Positions 35,949 to 46,081 of a DNA stretch of 64,000 nucleotides are shown here, in pieces; the stretch's first letter is position 1, and each line of letters begins with the position of its first letter. The notes below the pieces were generated by a model, which saw only the letters and a list, made by a program, of their open reading frames with translations, did no database searches and was not told the DNA's origin. Source of the DNA: Rubrobacter marinus (lineage in GTDB: Bacteria > Actinomycetota > Rubrobacteria > Rubrobacterales > Rubrobacteraceae); assembly GCF_011492965.1 (NCBI RefSeq), contig NZ_CP045121.1, positions 372,001-436,000 of the forward strand, in the 5' to 3' direction. Both the position numbers and the translations under genes were made by a program.

Positions 35949-37124
35949 GTGAGAGAAGTAGCAATAGCCGGCATCGGACAAACAAAGTACTCGGGGCTCA
36001 CGGACCAGAGCTACCCCGAGCTGGTCCGCGCGGCCACCAAGACCGTGCTCGAAGACGCAGAGACGACGATCGACTCCGTCGACGCGGTCGTCGTCTCCAT
36101 GGCCCCGGACGCGATCATCGGCGTCTCGCACGGGGAACGCTGGATCGTGGACGCCTGCGGGGCCGCGGGCAAGCCGATGATGCGGGTCCACACGGGAGGG
36201 GCGACGGGGATCTCGGCCGTCCAGGTGGCCGCCTACCACGTGGCGTCCGGGATGTACGACACCGTCATGGTCGTCGGCGCAGACCGCGTCGGCGAGAGCG
36301 GCGACGCCCAGACCATTCTGAACCGGATCTGGGACCCCTTCTACGAGCGGGCGATGCCGCTAAACACCATAACGATGCTCGCCTTCCAGGCCGTGCGCTT
36401 CATGGAGAAGTACGGGATGACCGAGGAGCACATGGCCGCGGTCTCGGTCAAGGACCACAAGAACGGCTGCAAGAACCCCTACGCCCACGTCCAGAAAGAG
36501 TTCACCGTCGAGGACGTCTTGGGCTCCCGCATGATCTCCTGGCCCATAAAGCTGTACGATTCGTGCCCCTCCTCCAGCGGGGGTGCCGCGATGATCCTCA
36601 CGGCCGGGGAGAACGTCGGCAGGTTCCCTCACAAGCCCGCCTACATCCGGGGCCTCGGACACGCCTCCGAGACCTACTGGATGGGCGACAGGATGGGCCC
36701 GAAAAAGGAGGTCGACCACGCGGACTCGCCGGCGCTGACGCAGGCGGCCTACGCCGCCTACAAGATGGCTGGCATTCAGGACCACCGGCGGGAGATCCAG
36801 GCGTGGGAGCTGTACGCGCCCTTCAGCAACATCGAGCTTCACGCCATCCAGGACGTCGGGTTGTGCGAGCCGGACGAGACGCTGAAACTGCTCGAGGATG
36901 GCGCCTTCGACATCGACGGGGATCGACCCGTCAACCCGTCCGGCGGGGTCCTGTGCGCGAACCCGATCTCCGTCACCGCGATGGTGCGCGTCGCGGAGGC
37001 GGCGTTGCAGGTGCAGGGCCGGGCGGGGGAGCACCAGATCGACGGGGTCAAAACGGCCCTCGCAACGGGCATCGGCGGCGACCACCAGCACTTCGGTGCC
37101 GTGGTCGTGGGAGACGGCCGCTAG
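35949..37124 (+). CDS. Thiolase-fold protein without catalytic cysteine, subunit 2
   Basis: 391 aa from the GTG at 35949 behind GGAGGGAG. Same SCP2-thiolase branch as its neighbour. The nucleophile position reads VHTGGATG, with Gly in place of Cys, and the GHP motif is replaced by CANPISVT. Conserved Asp/Glu and aromatic residues of the thiolase fold remain (ELYAPFSNIELHAIQDVG). Likely forms a hetero-oligomer with the preceding protein and the DUF35 protein encoded 35 bases downstream. Proposed role: C-C bond cleavage of a CoA ester. Confidence 0.75.
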   Translation: MREVAIAGIGQTKYSGLTDQSYPELVRAATKTVLEDAETTIDSVDAVVVSMAPDAIIGVSHGERWIVDACGAAGKPMMRVHTGGATGISAVQVAAYHVASGMYDTVMVVGADRVGESGDAQTILNRIWDPFYERAMPLNTITMLAFQAVRFMEKYGMTEEHMAAVSVKDHKNGCKNPYAHVQKEFTVEDVLGSRMISWPIKLYDSCPSSSGGAAMILTAGENVGRFPHKPAYIRGLGHASETYWMGDRMGPKKEVDHADSPALTQAAYAAYKMAGIQDHRREIQAWELYAPFSNIELHAIQDVGLCEPDETLKLLEDGAFDIDGDRPVNPSGGVLCANPISVTAMVRVAEAALQVQGRAGEHQIDGVKTALATGIGGDHQHFGAVVVGDGR

Positions 37125-37159
37125 CCCGCAAGGGGAGAGAACGGAACAGGAGGAGCTAC

Positions 37160-37618
37160 ATGAAGCAGGAGTCACTGACGACGCTCCAGGAGCACTGGGA
37201 CATCACCTACAACCACGCGCTCGGCGAGACCGGGAGCCACTTCTACAACGCGCTTCGCGACGAGGGCAAGATCCTGGGCCGCAGGTGCCCGGCGTGCGAG
37301 AGGGTCCTCCTTCCGCCGCGCCCGTTCTGCGACCGCGACTTCGTGGACACGACGGACTGGGTCGAGGTCGGGACCGAGGGCCGCGTGGAGGCGTTCACCG
37401 TCGTGTTCCAGTCCTTCCGCGGGCTCCCGGAAGCCCCGTACTGCATCGCGTACGTCCTGCTCGACGGGGCGGACACCGCCGTCCTGAACTACGTGAGGGG
37501 CATCGACTGGACCCCGGGGAACGTCCCCCAGAACATCGGCGTCGGGACCCGGGTCAAGGTGGCCTTCGCGGAGGAGCGCGAGGGCAGGATGACCGATTTC
37601 TGGTTCGAAAAGGCCTGA
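37160..37618 (+). CDS. DUF35 Zn-ribbon/OB-fold protein
   Basis: 152 aa. An N-terminal rubredoxin-like zinc ribbon (CPAC at 43-46, with a further Cys near 57) is followed by an OB-fold typical of DUF35/ChsH2-type proteins (VEAFTVVFQSF, PYCIAYVLLDG, GTRVKVAF). These bind acyl-CoA and partner thiolase-fold enzymes. Perfect SD AGGAGGAG before the ATG. The second zinc-ribbon CxxC is reduced to a single Cys (FCDRDF), so zinc binding may be weak. Confidence 0.8.
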   Translation: MKQESLTTLQEHWDITYNHALGETGSHFYNALRDEGKILGRRCPACERVLLPPRPFCDRDFVDTTDWVEVGTEGRVEAFTVVFQSFRGLPEAPYCIAYVLLDGADTAVLNYVRGIDWTPGNVPQNIGVGTRVKVAFAEEREGRMTDFWFEKA

Positions 37619-37632
37619 ATCCGGAGGGAATG

Positions 37633-39248
37633 ATGGAACCGAAGAGCCGTACGCTCGGCGGCCTGCTCGACGAACTCGCGGAACGCTACGAAGGAAAGGA
37701 CGCGCTGCTGTTCCGGGGAGAACGGCTGACCTTCGGGCAGTTCAGAAGGCGCGTCGACGATCTTGCGAAGGGCCTGCGCGAGCTCGGCGTCGGGCGAGGG
37801 GACAGGGTCGCCATCCTCATGGGCAACCGGCCGGAGTGGATCCTCTCGGCCTTCGCGGCCTTTCGCCTCGGGGCGATAGCGATGGGCGTGAACACCTGGT
37901 ACAAGGCGAACGACCTGGGCTACGTTCTGGAGCAGGCCGGCGCGAAAACCCTCGTCATGGCGGACCGCTTCCTGAGCAACGATTTCGTGGAGATCGTGTC
38001 GGAGATCTGCCCGGAGCTCGGGACGGCGTCCGCCGACGAGCTCAGATCAGAAGCCCTGCCCGACCTCGAAAGCGTCGTCGTCCTGGGAGAGGACGTCCCG
38101 AAGGGGGCGTACGCCTTCTCACGGCTGGAGGAGCTCGGGGCCGAGGCCTCCGACTCGGGCCTGCGGGACGTGGGCGTGGAGCCCGACGACGTCGCGCTCC
38201 TGCTGTATACGTCGGGGACCACGGCGCGGCCGAAAGGCGTGACCCTCGTGCATCGCGGGCTGATCGAGAACAGCTACAACATAGGCGAGCGCGAGCACCT
38301 CGACGAGACGGACCGTTTGTGGCTGAGCGTGCCCCTCTTCTTCAGCCTGGCCTCGGCCAACGCGGTCCCTGCCATCCTCACGCACGGGGGGAGCGTGGCG
38401 ATCCAGGAGCGCTTCGAGCCGGAAGAAGCGCTGGCCCTGATCCAGGAGACGCGCTCGACCGTCTACTACGGCATGCCGCCCGTGACCAAGGCGCTCTACG
38501 AGCACCCGGAGCGGGACAGGTACGACATCTCCTCGCTGCAAAAGGGCGCGACCATCGGGCCCAGGGAGTCGATCCGGCAGGCGATCGAGCTGGTGCCCCA
38601 CGTCTCCAACATCTACGGCTCGACGGAGACCTACGGCAACTGCTGCGTCATCGACGGACAGGACAGCGTGGAGCGCCGCCTCACCTGCCAGGGTAAGCCC
38701 CTCCCCGGGGTGACGATCAAGATCGTGGACCCACAGACGCGCCAGGAGCTCGGAGTCGGGGAGGTCGGCGAGGCCCTGGTGAAGGGCTACATCACCCCGG
38801 GGTACTTCCGGGACCCCGAAAAGAACGCGGAGACCTTTGTCGACGGCTTCTACCTCACCGGCGACCTCGGTTACCTGGACGAAGGGGGGTACTTCCACTA
38901 CGTCAGCCGCCTGAAGGACATGATCAAGACCAGCGGCATCAACGTCTCGCCGCTCGCGGTGGAGGAGCACCTCTACGGGCACCCGAAGGTCAACGAGGTC
39001 CACGTCGTGGGGGTACCGGACGAGGACCTGGGGAGCGTGTCGTGGCTATCGTCGAGCCGAAGAACGGCGCCGATTGCACAGAGGAGGAGCTGATCTCCTA
39101 TTGCAAGAGCGACCTGCCCAGCTACAGCGTGCCGCGAAACATCCTGTTCATGAAGGTCGAGGAGCTGCCGACGACCGCGACCGGTAAGGTTGCCAAGCGG
39201 ATGCTGCGCGACATGCTGGCCGAGCACGACCGCGGGGCCCGCGCGTGA
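37633..39248 (+). CDS. Acyl-CoA synthetase (AMP-binding), single-base frame break
   Basis: 538 aa after restoring one base near 39033 (GGGG run). ANL superfamily: P-loop-like LLYTSGTTARPKG, YGSTET motif, YLTGDLGYLDEGGYF and the C-terminal PTTATGKVAKR with the catalytic lysine. It activates a carboxylic acid with ATP to an acyl-CoA. Its position after the permease and thiolase-fold pair indicates that it activates the imported or produced acid of this pathway. ATG at 37633 with GGAGG five bases upstream. The second half overlaps the amidohydrolase start by GTGA. Confidence 0.85.
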
Positions 39249-40234
39249 TAGTAGACGCCCACATCCACATATGGGCGCCGGAGTACATCCCGGCGTCGAT
39301 GCGCTACAACTGGGCGCGGCTAGCCGCCCATCGCCGCTACCCCTTCCGGGACCCGGACGAGATCTTCCCGAAGGTCACCCGCGGCGTCGCCGACCCGGAG
39401 GGTACGTACACGATGGCGGAGATGGACCGCGCCGGGGTCGATGCCTCGGTCTCTATGCTGGTCGACTACGGCGTCCTCTGCGACGAGGAGGCGGAGGTGC
39501 CGCTCGTCGACGTCATGGAGCATTACGGAGAGCTGCAGGAGCGCTACGAAGGGCGCTTCTACGCCTTCGCGACCGTCGATCCCCGGCGTCCGAACGCCGT
39601 CGAGATGTTCGAGTGCGCGATCAAGGACTTTGGGCTCAGGGGGCTCAAGCTGTATCCGGCGGCCGGGTTCTACCCTTACGACGAGGCTTGCCTCCCGCTC
39701 TACCGGAGGTGCGTGGAGTGGGACATCCCCGTGACGTTCCACACCTCCACCGTGGAGTCGCCGTTCATACAGCGCTACACCCATCCCATGCAGCTAAGCG
39801 ACGTCCAGGCCATGTTCCCCGACCTCAAGATCATCCTGGCCCACGCCGGCAAGGGGCCGTGGTGGCAGGAGGCGACCGCGGTGGCCGCCGCCCATCCTCA
39901 CACGTATCTTGAGATGTCGATGTGGTCCGAGGTCGCTTTCAGGGACCCGGGCGAGTGCGTGACGAAGCTCGCCCACATGAGGGACGCGGTCGGGGCGCAC
40001 AAAATCCTGTTCGCCAGCGACAACTGCGCGGGGCCCGCGACGGAGGGCGACAAGTCCTGGCTGCACAAGTGGGTCGACTTCTTCAGGGAGCTCCCGGAGC
40101 TCGCGCCCGAGCACGGATGTTCGTTTACCCGGGAGGAGGTAGGGTTGATCCTCGGCGAGAACGCGACGCGCGTGATGAAGCTGGACGAAGTCCGCGCCCG
40201 CCCGACCGGCACCCCGGCCTCCGAGAGGGGTTGA
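39245..40234 (+). CDS. Amidohydrolase-2 family (ACMSD-like) metal-dependent hydrolase/decarboxylase
   Basis: 329 aa TIM-barrel protein. The metal motif HIH is in VDAHIHIW (residues 6-8). Later HTSTVE, the ILAHAGKGPWW histidine and the FASDNC aspartate complete the site. The family includes ACMS decarboxylase, gamma-resorcylate decarboxylase and ring-cleaving hydrolases such as 6-oxocyclohexanecarboxyl-type enzymes. It starts with GTG overlapping the ligase stop, so it is co-translated. Likely decarboxylation or hydrolysis of a pathway intermediate. Confidence 0.8.
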   Translation: MIVDAHIHIWAPEYIPASMRYNWARLAAHRRYPFRDPDEIFPKVTRGVADPEGTYTMAEMDRAGVDASVSMLVDYGVLCDEEAEVPLVDVMEHYGELQERYEGRFYAFATVDPRRPNAVEMFECAIKDFGLRGLKLYPAAGFYPYDEACLPLYRRCVEWDIPVTFHTSTVESPFIQRYTHPMQLSDVQAMFPDLKIILAHAGKGPWWQEATAVAAAHPHTYLEMSMWSEVAFRDPGECVTKLAHMRDAVGAHKILFASDNCAGPATEGDKSWLHKWVDFFRELPELAPEHGCSFTREEVGLILGENATRVMKLDEVRARPTGTPASERG

Positions 40235-40238
40235 TCCG

Positions 40239-41361
40239 ATGCTCTCGAACGTCAGGGTGCTCGACCTGACCGGCACGCTCCCCGGTCCCTACTGCACGCT
40301 GCTCCTCGCCCACTTCGGCGCCGAGGTGATCAAGGTCGAGCGCCCGGGGGCGGGGGATTCCATGCGCGACATGGACCCCTGGATCTACGAGAACCTGAAC
40401 CGCGGGAAGAAGAGCGTCGCCCTCGACATGAAGGCCGAAGGGGGCAGGAGACCCTGCGCCTCCTCGCCAGGGACGCCGACGTCGTGGTGGAGGGCTTCCG
40501 TCCGGGGTGGTCGAGCGGCTCGGCGCCGATTACGAAAGCCTCAGGGCCATAAACCCGACGCTCGTCTACTGCTCGATCTCCGGTTTCGGCCAGGACTCTC
40601 CCTACAAGGATCGCCCGGGCCACGACATAGACTACATGGCACTCTCCGGCGCCCTGGCGATGACGGGGAGGGTGGAGGAGGACCCCCCGGAAGGGCACGT
40701 GCAGAAGATACCCGTCAGCGACTTCGCGGCCGGTCTTTTCGCCGCGAACGCGATCCTCGCGGCCCTCGCGGCGGAGGAGCGGGAGAGCGTCTACATCGAC
40801 GTCTCCATGACGGACCTCGTGCTGACCTGGGCGGCCCTGAAGTCCGGTCACTTCTTCGGGGGGACCGAGCCGAAGAAGCCGACGGTCGAGGCGCACTACG
40901 GCGTGTTCGGGACGAAGGACGGCGGCTACGTGGCGCTGGGGGTGATCGAGGACCACTTCTGGCAGCGGTTGTGCCGCTACTTCGGCTGGGACGACTTTCT
41001 CGAGGACCCCGAGCTCGCCACCTACGAGGACCGGAACCGGCACGCGGAGAGGATACTTCCCCGTCTCAGGGCGGCCGTGGCGAAGAAGGAGCGGGGCGAG
41101 ATCGTCGAAGACCTGCTCGCCCTGAACGTACCCTGCTCGCCGGTACAAAACTGGGCAGAGGTTACCGAGGATCCGCACGTACGTAGCCGCGGCCTCCTCG
41201 GCAGGGAGACCGACGCCGAGAGCCAGGGCTACACGAGCGTAGAGATCCCCTACCGCTACAAGGGCTTCGAGCCGCCCGGGCTGAAGAGGGCGCCACGGCT
41301 GGGCGAGCACGACACCGAGGTTCTAGGGCCGCTGCGCGACGGACGGAGGAGCGGGGGGTGA
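40239..41361 (+). pseudogene. CaiB/BaiF (class III) CoA-transferase, two frame breaks
   Basis: Class III CoA-transferase: N-terminal VRVLDLTGTLPGPYCT, AEVIKVERPGAGD and NRGKKSVALDMK. The catalytic aspartate lies in GHDIDYMALSG. The frame is lost at about 40446 (GGGGG) and 40505 (GGGG), as if one G were missing each time; with both restored the protein is 374 aa, the family length. It transfers CoA between carboxylic acids without ATP, complementing the upstream ligase. Probably intact in the organism. Confidence 0.8.
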
Positions 41362-41413
41362 AGGGGCCCGGAGAACCCGGGCCGAGACCGTCGTGCGCCT
41401 CCGGGAGGCACGG

Positions 41414-41799
41414 GTGAGAGCGGATGCCGTGAAGGGCGACCCGCTGCTCGTGCGGGAGGGGAGAGGATCCTGCTGGGCGGCATCTCCTGTGGGCATGCGG
41501 ACACGTAAGCTTCCCGAACCGTCCGGTATGCCCGAACTGCCTCGGAACGGGGGTCAACGAGGTGGCGATCGGGCCCGGGCCACGCTCCTGATGCACACGG
41601 TGAGCCACGTCGCCCCGGACGGGTTCGAGGCGCCGCTGGTGCAGGCCTGGGCGCGGCTCGACGAGGGCCCCGAGGTGTTCTGTCTCCTGTTCTGCACGGC
41701 GGACGAGGCGGCGCGACTATCCGCCGGCCAGGGCTGGAGTTCGAGGTCCTCTTCGATGGGACGGAGGCGCAGAGGTGGGGGTACAGACCCGCCGGTTAG
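41414..41799 (+). pseudogene. DUF35 Zn-ribbon/OB-fold protein, four frame breaks
   Basis: Read across frames the sequence gives a DUF35 protein. It shows CGHC- and CPNC-type zinc ribbon cysteines, then ATLLMHTVSH, a valine/leucine-rich OB-fold strand and a short acidic tail ending at TAG 41797. Restoring single bases near 41465, 41497, 41576 and 41735 gives 129 aa. The GTG at 41414 follows GGGAGG. As a DUF35 partner directly before a true thiolase it mirrors the well-known DUF35-thiolase pairs. The high density of breaks suggests local sequence error. Confidence 0.6.
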
Positions 41800-41810
41800 G
41801 GGCGAGCTGG

Positions 41811-42986
41811 ATGGATCGATGCGTGGTCGCCGGGTGGGGTTTCATCCTTTCGGAAAGTTCCTCGACAAGTCCCTGAAGGACCTGGGGGCCGTCGCGGTGC
41901 TCGGGCGGTGCGTGACGCGGGCCTGACGCTCGCCGACGTCGAGGTCGCCTACGTCGGCAACTCCTACGCGGGCTGACGACCGGGCAGGAGTCCGTGCGGG
42001 GGCAGGTGATCCTGCGGCACGTAGGGTTGAGCGGCATACCCGTCGTCAACGTGGAGAACGCGTGCGCGAGCGGGGCGACGGCCCTTCATCAGGCGGCCAT
42101 GGCCGTAGGCTCGGGTGCGGCGGAGACGGCGCTTGCCCTCGGCGTCGAGAAGCTCTTCGTGGGCGACACGAAGAGGTCTCTACGGGCGCTCGGCACGTCG
42201 ACGGACGTGGAGACCATGGGCGACAGAGGGGGGCAGTTCACCGCCCTGTACGCGATGAAGGCCCGTCAGGTCATGGAGGATTACGGCATACCCATCGAGT
42301 CGGTCGCGCGCGTCGCCGTCAAGAACAGCAGGAACGGCAGCCTCAACCCTATCGCGCAGTTCCGTAAGCCGCGCACGATCGAGTCGGTGCTGTCCTCGCG
42401 CCCCATCTCCGAGCCCCTAACGCTCCTGATGTGCAGCTCGATCGCGGACGGGGCCGCCGCCGCGTTGCTCGTGAGCGAGCGCAAGGCCCGCGAGATGGGT
42501 ATCCCGAAACCCGTCTACGTCGCGGGCTGCGGCCTGAGATCCGGGGAGTACGGGAGGCGGGAGGGTCTCGCCGAAGCCAACTCGGTCAGGGCGGCGGCGC
42601 ACAGGGCCTACGACGCGGCCGGCATCGGACCCGAGGACCTGGACCTCCTCGAGGTCCACGACGCGGCCGCCTCGTCCGAGGTGGACCACCTCGCTTCGCT
42701 GGGCGTCGCCCCGGTCGACCGAGGCTACAGAGAGCTCGTGGCCGGCCGTTACGACCTGCACGGGGAGCTGCCCGTGAACACCAGCGGCGGCCTGCTCTCG
42801 AGGGGACACCCGACGGGCGCCACCGGGGTCGCTCAGGTGGGCGAGGTGGTTCTGCAGCTCAGGGGGAGCGCCGGCGAGAGGCAGGCCCGCGGCGGCCGTC
42901 CGATCCGGACGGGGTTGTGCCTGAACACCGGGGGACGGGTGGAGGACGATCGGGCGGCGATAGCGGTCACCGTCCTGTCGACGTGA
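41811..42986 (+). pseudogene. Thiolase (acetyl-CoA C-acyltransferase type), three frame breaks
   Basis: A catalytically complete thiolase: nucleophile in NVENACASG, late LEVHDAAASSE, and the GHPTGATG histidine. The first 60 codons are spread over frames (breaks near 41835, 41906 and 41974; one base missing at each), and the rest reads cleanly from about 41975. With three bases restored it has 392 aa. It would release acetyl-CoA or propionyl-CoA from a 3-oxoacyl-CoA, the final step of the local pathway. Contrast with the Cys-less pair at 34763-37124. Confidence 0.8.
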
Positions 42987-43064
42987 GAGGGACGCACCCG
43001 GAGCCGGTCGAATGCCAGGGCTCGCCGTAGACGGCCGTAAAGGCCCAAGGATCGAGGAGGCGTA

Positions 43065-43820
43065 GTGAACGAGGTAGCAGGCCGTGTGGCGCTCGTCACC
43101 GGAGCCGGTGCGGGCATCGGCGAGGCCATCGCTCGCGCGCTCGCCCTGAGGGGGGCGACGGTCGTGGTCAACGATCTGGAAGAGGGCAGGGCGCGTGGAG
43201 CCTCCGAGCGCATCACCGCCGCCGGCGGTACGGCTTCATACTTCGTCGCCGACTGCAGCAACGGCGGGCAGGTAGAGAGCATGTTCGACTGGGTCGAGGA
43301 TACCTACGAACGGCTGGACGTACTGGTGAACAACGCAGGCATCATACGGGACGCGCTCGTGACGAAGATGACCGAGGAGGACTGGGACGCGGTTCTGGAC
43401 GTCAACCTCAAGTCGCAGTTTCTGTGCTGCCGGCAGGCGGCATCGATGATGGTCGAGCAAGGGTACGGCAGGATCGTGAACATCTCCTCCAGGGCCTGGC
43501 TGGGAGGGTTCGGGCAGGCGAACTACTCCGCCTCGAAGGGCGGGGTAGTAAGCCTCACGCGCGCCCTTGCTCTGGAGCTTGCCCGCCACAACGTGACGGT
43601 CAACGCCATAGCTCCCGGGCTGGTCGAGACCGATATGTTCCGCAACTTCCGCCGCGACGTTCGCGAGAAGTTGATCGCGATGCAGCCGACCGGACGGGTC
43701 GGGAAGCCGGAGGACATCGCAAACGGGGTGCTGTTCTTCGCGTCCGACGCGTCATCCTACGTAACGGGACAGACGATACACATCTGCGGAGGGAAGAGCC
43801 TCTCTTCCAGTTACCAGTAG
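43065..43820 (+). CDS. Short-chain dehydrogenase (FabG-like)
   Basis: 251 aa from the GTG at 43065 behind GAGGAGG. TGAGAGIG cofactor loop, NNAGIIRD, Ser in NISSRAW and the YSASK catalytic pair; the NDLEEG acidic residue suggests NAD(H). Closest in pattern to 3-hydroxyacyl-CoA/ACP dehydrogenases. It is the last gene of the rightward operon, placed to oxidise a 3-hydroxyacyl-CoA before the thiolase. Confidence 0.85.
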   Translation: MNEVAGRVALVTGAGAGIGEAIARALALRGATVVVNDLEEGRARGASERITAAGGTASYFVADCSNGGQVESMFDWVEDTYERLDVLVNNAGIIRDALVTKMTEEDWDAVLDVNLKSQFLCCRQAASMMVEQGYGRIVNISSRAWLGGFGQANYSASKGGVVSLTRALALELARHNVTVNAIAPGLVETDMFRNFRRDVREKLIAMQPTGRVGKPEDIANGVLFFASDASSYVTGQTIHICGGKSLSSSYQ

Positions 43821-43847
43821 GATCCTTCTTTAGCCGTGCACGATGTG

Positions 43848-43877
43848 TTGGTGGGCAGATTCGGGAGCGGGTATAAA
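43848..43877 (+). promoter_or_regulatory. Promoter of the IclR regulator gene
   Basis: TTGGTG (43848-43853), 18-bp spacer and TATAAA (43872-43877), about 95 bases before the regulator start. Confidence 0.4.
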
Positions 43878-43972
43878 ATCCGTAGAACCTGCGCCCTGGG
43901 CAAACGGGTTCGGCAAGCTCGATCCTGCCGTCTACAGAGCGAGGGCGTGACAGAGTTACGAGAAGGAGCGGC

Positions 43973-44818
43973 TTGCAGGAGACCAACGGCGCAGATCATA
44001 CCGCGAAACGCGGGCAGGGCCGCTCCGGCGGGGAGCGTCGATCGCCGGGCAGCGTCATTCGGAGCTTGCAGCTACTGGAGCGTCTCTCTCGTGCGGGGCG
44101 GGGGCTCACCTTGACCGAGCTGTCACACGACATCGACTCGCCCAAGAGCACGACCCTGAAACTGTTGCGCACCCTGCAAGGAGAGCGTTTCGTTACGTAC
44201 AACCAGCGTTTGAAGATATACATGCTGGGTCCGACCGCGACGGTACTCGCGCAACGCATACTGGCCAGCCCCGGCATCCGGAGCATTTGCAGGCCCTACC
44301 TGGAACGCCTTGCCGAGGTAAGCACCGAAGACGCGTACCTCGGGGTGAAGGAGGACGGCTACATCGTCTACATAGACAAGGTCGAGGGCCGTCAGTCGGT
44401 GCGCCTGGACATCGCGCTCGGCACCAAACGTTACCTGCACTCAAGCGCCGTCGGCAAGCTCTTCCTGGCCGATATGGTCGAAGAGTCGGTGCGGTCCGCC
44501 GTGGAGGAGGGAGGATGGCGCGCAGTCACCGCAAACACCCTGACCGACCCGGAGGCCCTCCGCGAGGAGCTGGAACGTATTCGCCGTGAGGGCGTATCCA
44601 TAAGCCGCGGCGAGAATATAGAGGGCATAACGGCGATCGCGGCTCCCATCAGGGAAGGCGTGGGTACCGTCGTAGCCGGAATCAGCGTCTCGGGGCCGAC
44701 CTCGCGCCTGAACGATTCTCTGGAAAGCCTTATCGACCTGGTCAGGGGCACGGCGGAGACCATCAGCGCGGACCTCCTACAGGCAGATGCAGGCAAATTT
44801 AGTGACGGTGGATCGTAG
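43973..44818 (+). CDS. IclR-family transcriptional regulator
   Basis: 281 aa from a TTG start at 43973, chosen for the AGAAGGAG five bases upstream. The N-terminal winged HTH (about residues 27-85: SVIRSLQLLERLSRAGRGLTLTELS) is followed by the IclR effector domain (AYLGVKEDGYIVYIDKVEG, LHSSAVGKLFLA, GITAIAAPI). IclR proteins respond to small aromatic or carboxylic acids. Its location between the rightward catabolic operon and the leftward carboxylase operon makes both plausible targets. Confidence 0.85.
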   Translation: MQETNGADHTAKRGQGRSGGERRSPGSVIRSLQLLERLSRAGRGLTLTELSHDIDSPKSTTLKLLRTLQGERFVTYNQRLKIYMLGPTATVLAQRILASPGIRSICRPYLERLAEVSTEDAYLGVKEDGYIVYIDKVEGRQSVRLDIALGTKRYLHSSAVGKLFLADMVEESVRSAVEEGGWRAVTANTLTDPEALREELERIRREGVSISRGENIEGITAIAAPIREGVGTVVAGISVSGPTSRLNDSLESLIDLVRGTAETISADLLQADAGKFSDGGS

Positions 44819-44855
44819 TATGAGCGCGTTGCGCGCCCCGAAAGCATAACCTGCG

Positions 44856-45110
44856 TTACACGTCGGATTGACCGACCGCCGACTCCCTCTCTCGCAGGGC
44901 TGCTTTGAGGACCCGGCCCATCGAGTTGCGTGGCAGGCTATCGACCAGCCTAACGGTACGGGGCACCTTGTAGTTCGCCAGGTGCGTCCTGCAATGCTCG
45001 ATCAGGTCGTCGGCAGACAACTCGACGTCCGGCTCGACGCACGCGCAAACTTCTTCTCCCGGCACCGGATGCTGCCTGGCTACCGCCGCCGCATCGGCGG
45101 CTTTGAGGGC
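44856..45110 (-). pseudogene. AMP-binding ligase C-terminal fragment
   Basis: The minus-strand frame carries the very end of an acyl-CoA ligase: GEEVCACVEP, LIEHCRTHLANYKVPRTV and LPRNSMGRVLKAALRE, including the usual terminal lysine. The main body is absent: the upstream DNA is the intact cupin gene. About 70 residues remain recognisable. It suggests that a ligase once followed the carboxylase-type operon and was lost by deletion, rather than by a simple frame break. Confidence 0.6.
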
Positions 45111-45114
45111 GCGA

Positions 45115-45963
45115 TCACGGGGGGCTGGTGGCTCCGTCGATCACTTCCTCGTGGAGCCAGATAAGGTGCGCGGTATCTTCTCCCACGTTCCTGATCGAGT
45201 GCGCCTCTCCCGCGCCGACGCGCAGGCAGTCCCTGGGTCCCAGGGCTACGGCTTCTCGCGCCGCGTCTCCCTCGACGGCGACGGTGACGTTGCCGCGGAC
45301 CACAAAGTAGGTCGCCGCGCACGCCTGCGCCCGCATGGGCTGCTTGTTCGCGGGCAGGATGCCCATGAAGCCCAGAGCGACGTTGTCGCTGGAGACGGAG
45401 ACCTCGGGGTTGAGGTCCAGGCCGTTCGTCGCGCCGACCCAGCTCGCAAGCCAGCGCAGGTGGCCCACCTCTTTCGCCCGATCACCATCCCAGTATGGGA
45501 CGAGGTCCTCGAAGCGGACCATCTTCATCTCGGGACACGGGATGGGTCCCTCGGGGTACTTGGCCGACCCGAGGGGTTCCTGCCTGTCATGGAGCCAGAG
45601 GAACTCCACGTCCTCGTCACCGCGGGCGCGCGTTGCGTGGTAGCAGCCGGGGGGCATGTAAAGGCAGTCGAGCGGTCCGGCCACCTCCCGGTTGCCGTTC
45701 CCGTCGACGCTTATTACCCGTCCCTTGAGGACGACGTAGATCTCGGCGATGGTGTGGCAGTGCAGGCGCTGCGCCTGAGCCGCCGGGAGGCCCATCATAC
45801 CCAGGACCACGTGGTCGCTGGGCGCCGCGTCGTCGGGGTTCGTGTTGATGGTGCCCTCGGCCCCTCCGACGCTGGTGGTCAACCACCTGATGTAGCCGGG
45901 CTCTTTCGCGCCGGGCGTGTCCCAGCTTGGCTCCAGATCCACCTGCCGCACCACGCTCGCCAT
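45115..45963 (-). CDS. Bicupin protein
   Basis: 282 aa from the ATG at 45963, preceded by GGGGAGG. Two cupin domains: the first has [15 protein letters not shown] with [12 protein letters not shown] (about residues 70-125), the second [14 protein letters not shown] with [13 protein letters not shown]. Only the first keeps the metal-binding His pair and glutamate; the second has lost most ligands. It follows hyuA-hyuB-type genes in the same direction. Such cupins could be dioxygenases, isomerases or regulators; the role here is unknown. Confidence 0.75.
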   Translation of the reverse strand: MASVVRQVDLEPSWDTPGAKEPGYIRWLTTSVGGAEGTINTNPDDAAPSDHVVLGMMGLPAAQAQRLHCHTIAEIYVVLKGRVISVDGNGNREVAGPLDCLYMPPGCYHATRARGDEDVEFLWLHDRQEPLGSAKYPEGPIPCPEMKMVRFEDLVPYWDGDRAKEVGHLRWLASWVGATNGLDLNPEVSVSSDNVALGFMGILPANKQPMRAQACAATYFVVRGNVTVAVEGDAAREAVALGPRDCLRVGAGEAHSIRNVGEDTAHLIWLHEEVIDGATSPP

Positions 45964-46081
45964 CAACGCCTCCCCCACGAGTACCCGAGCATCATCCACA
46001 CGCTCGCGAGGGGTCCCGCGTGCAGGTCTCCCGCGCCCGGTGGGCAGCCAGACCTCACCTCACGCCCCCGGCTCCAGACGC

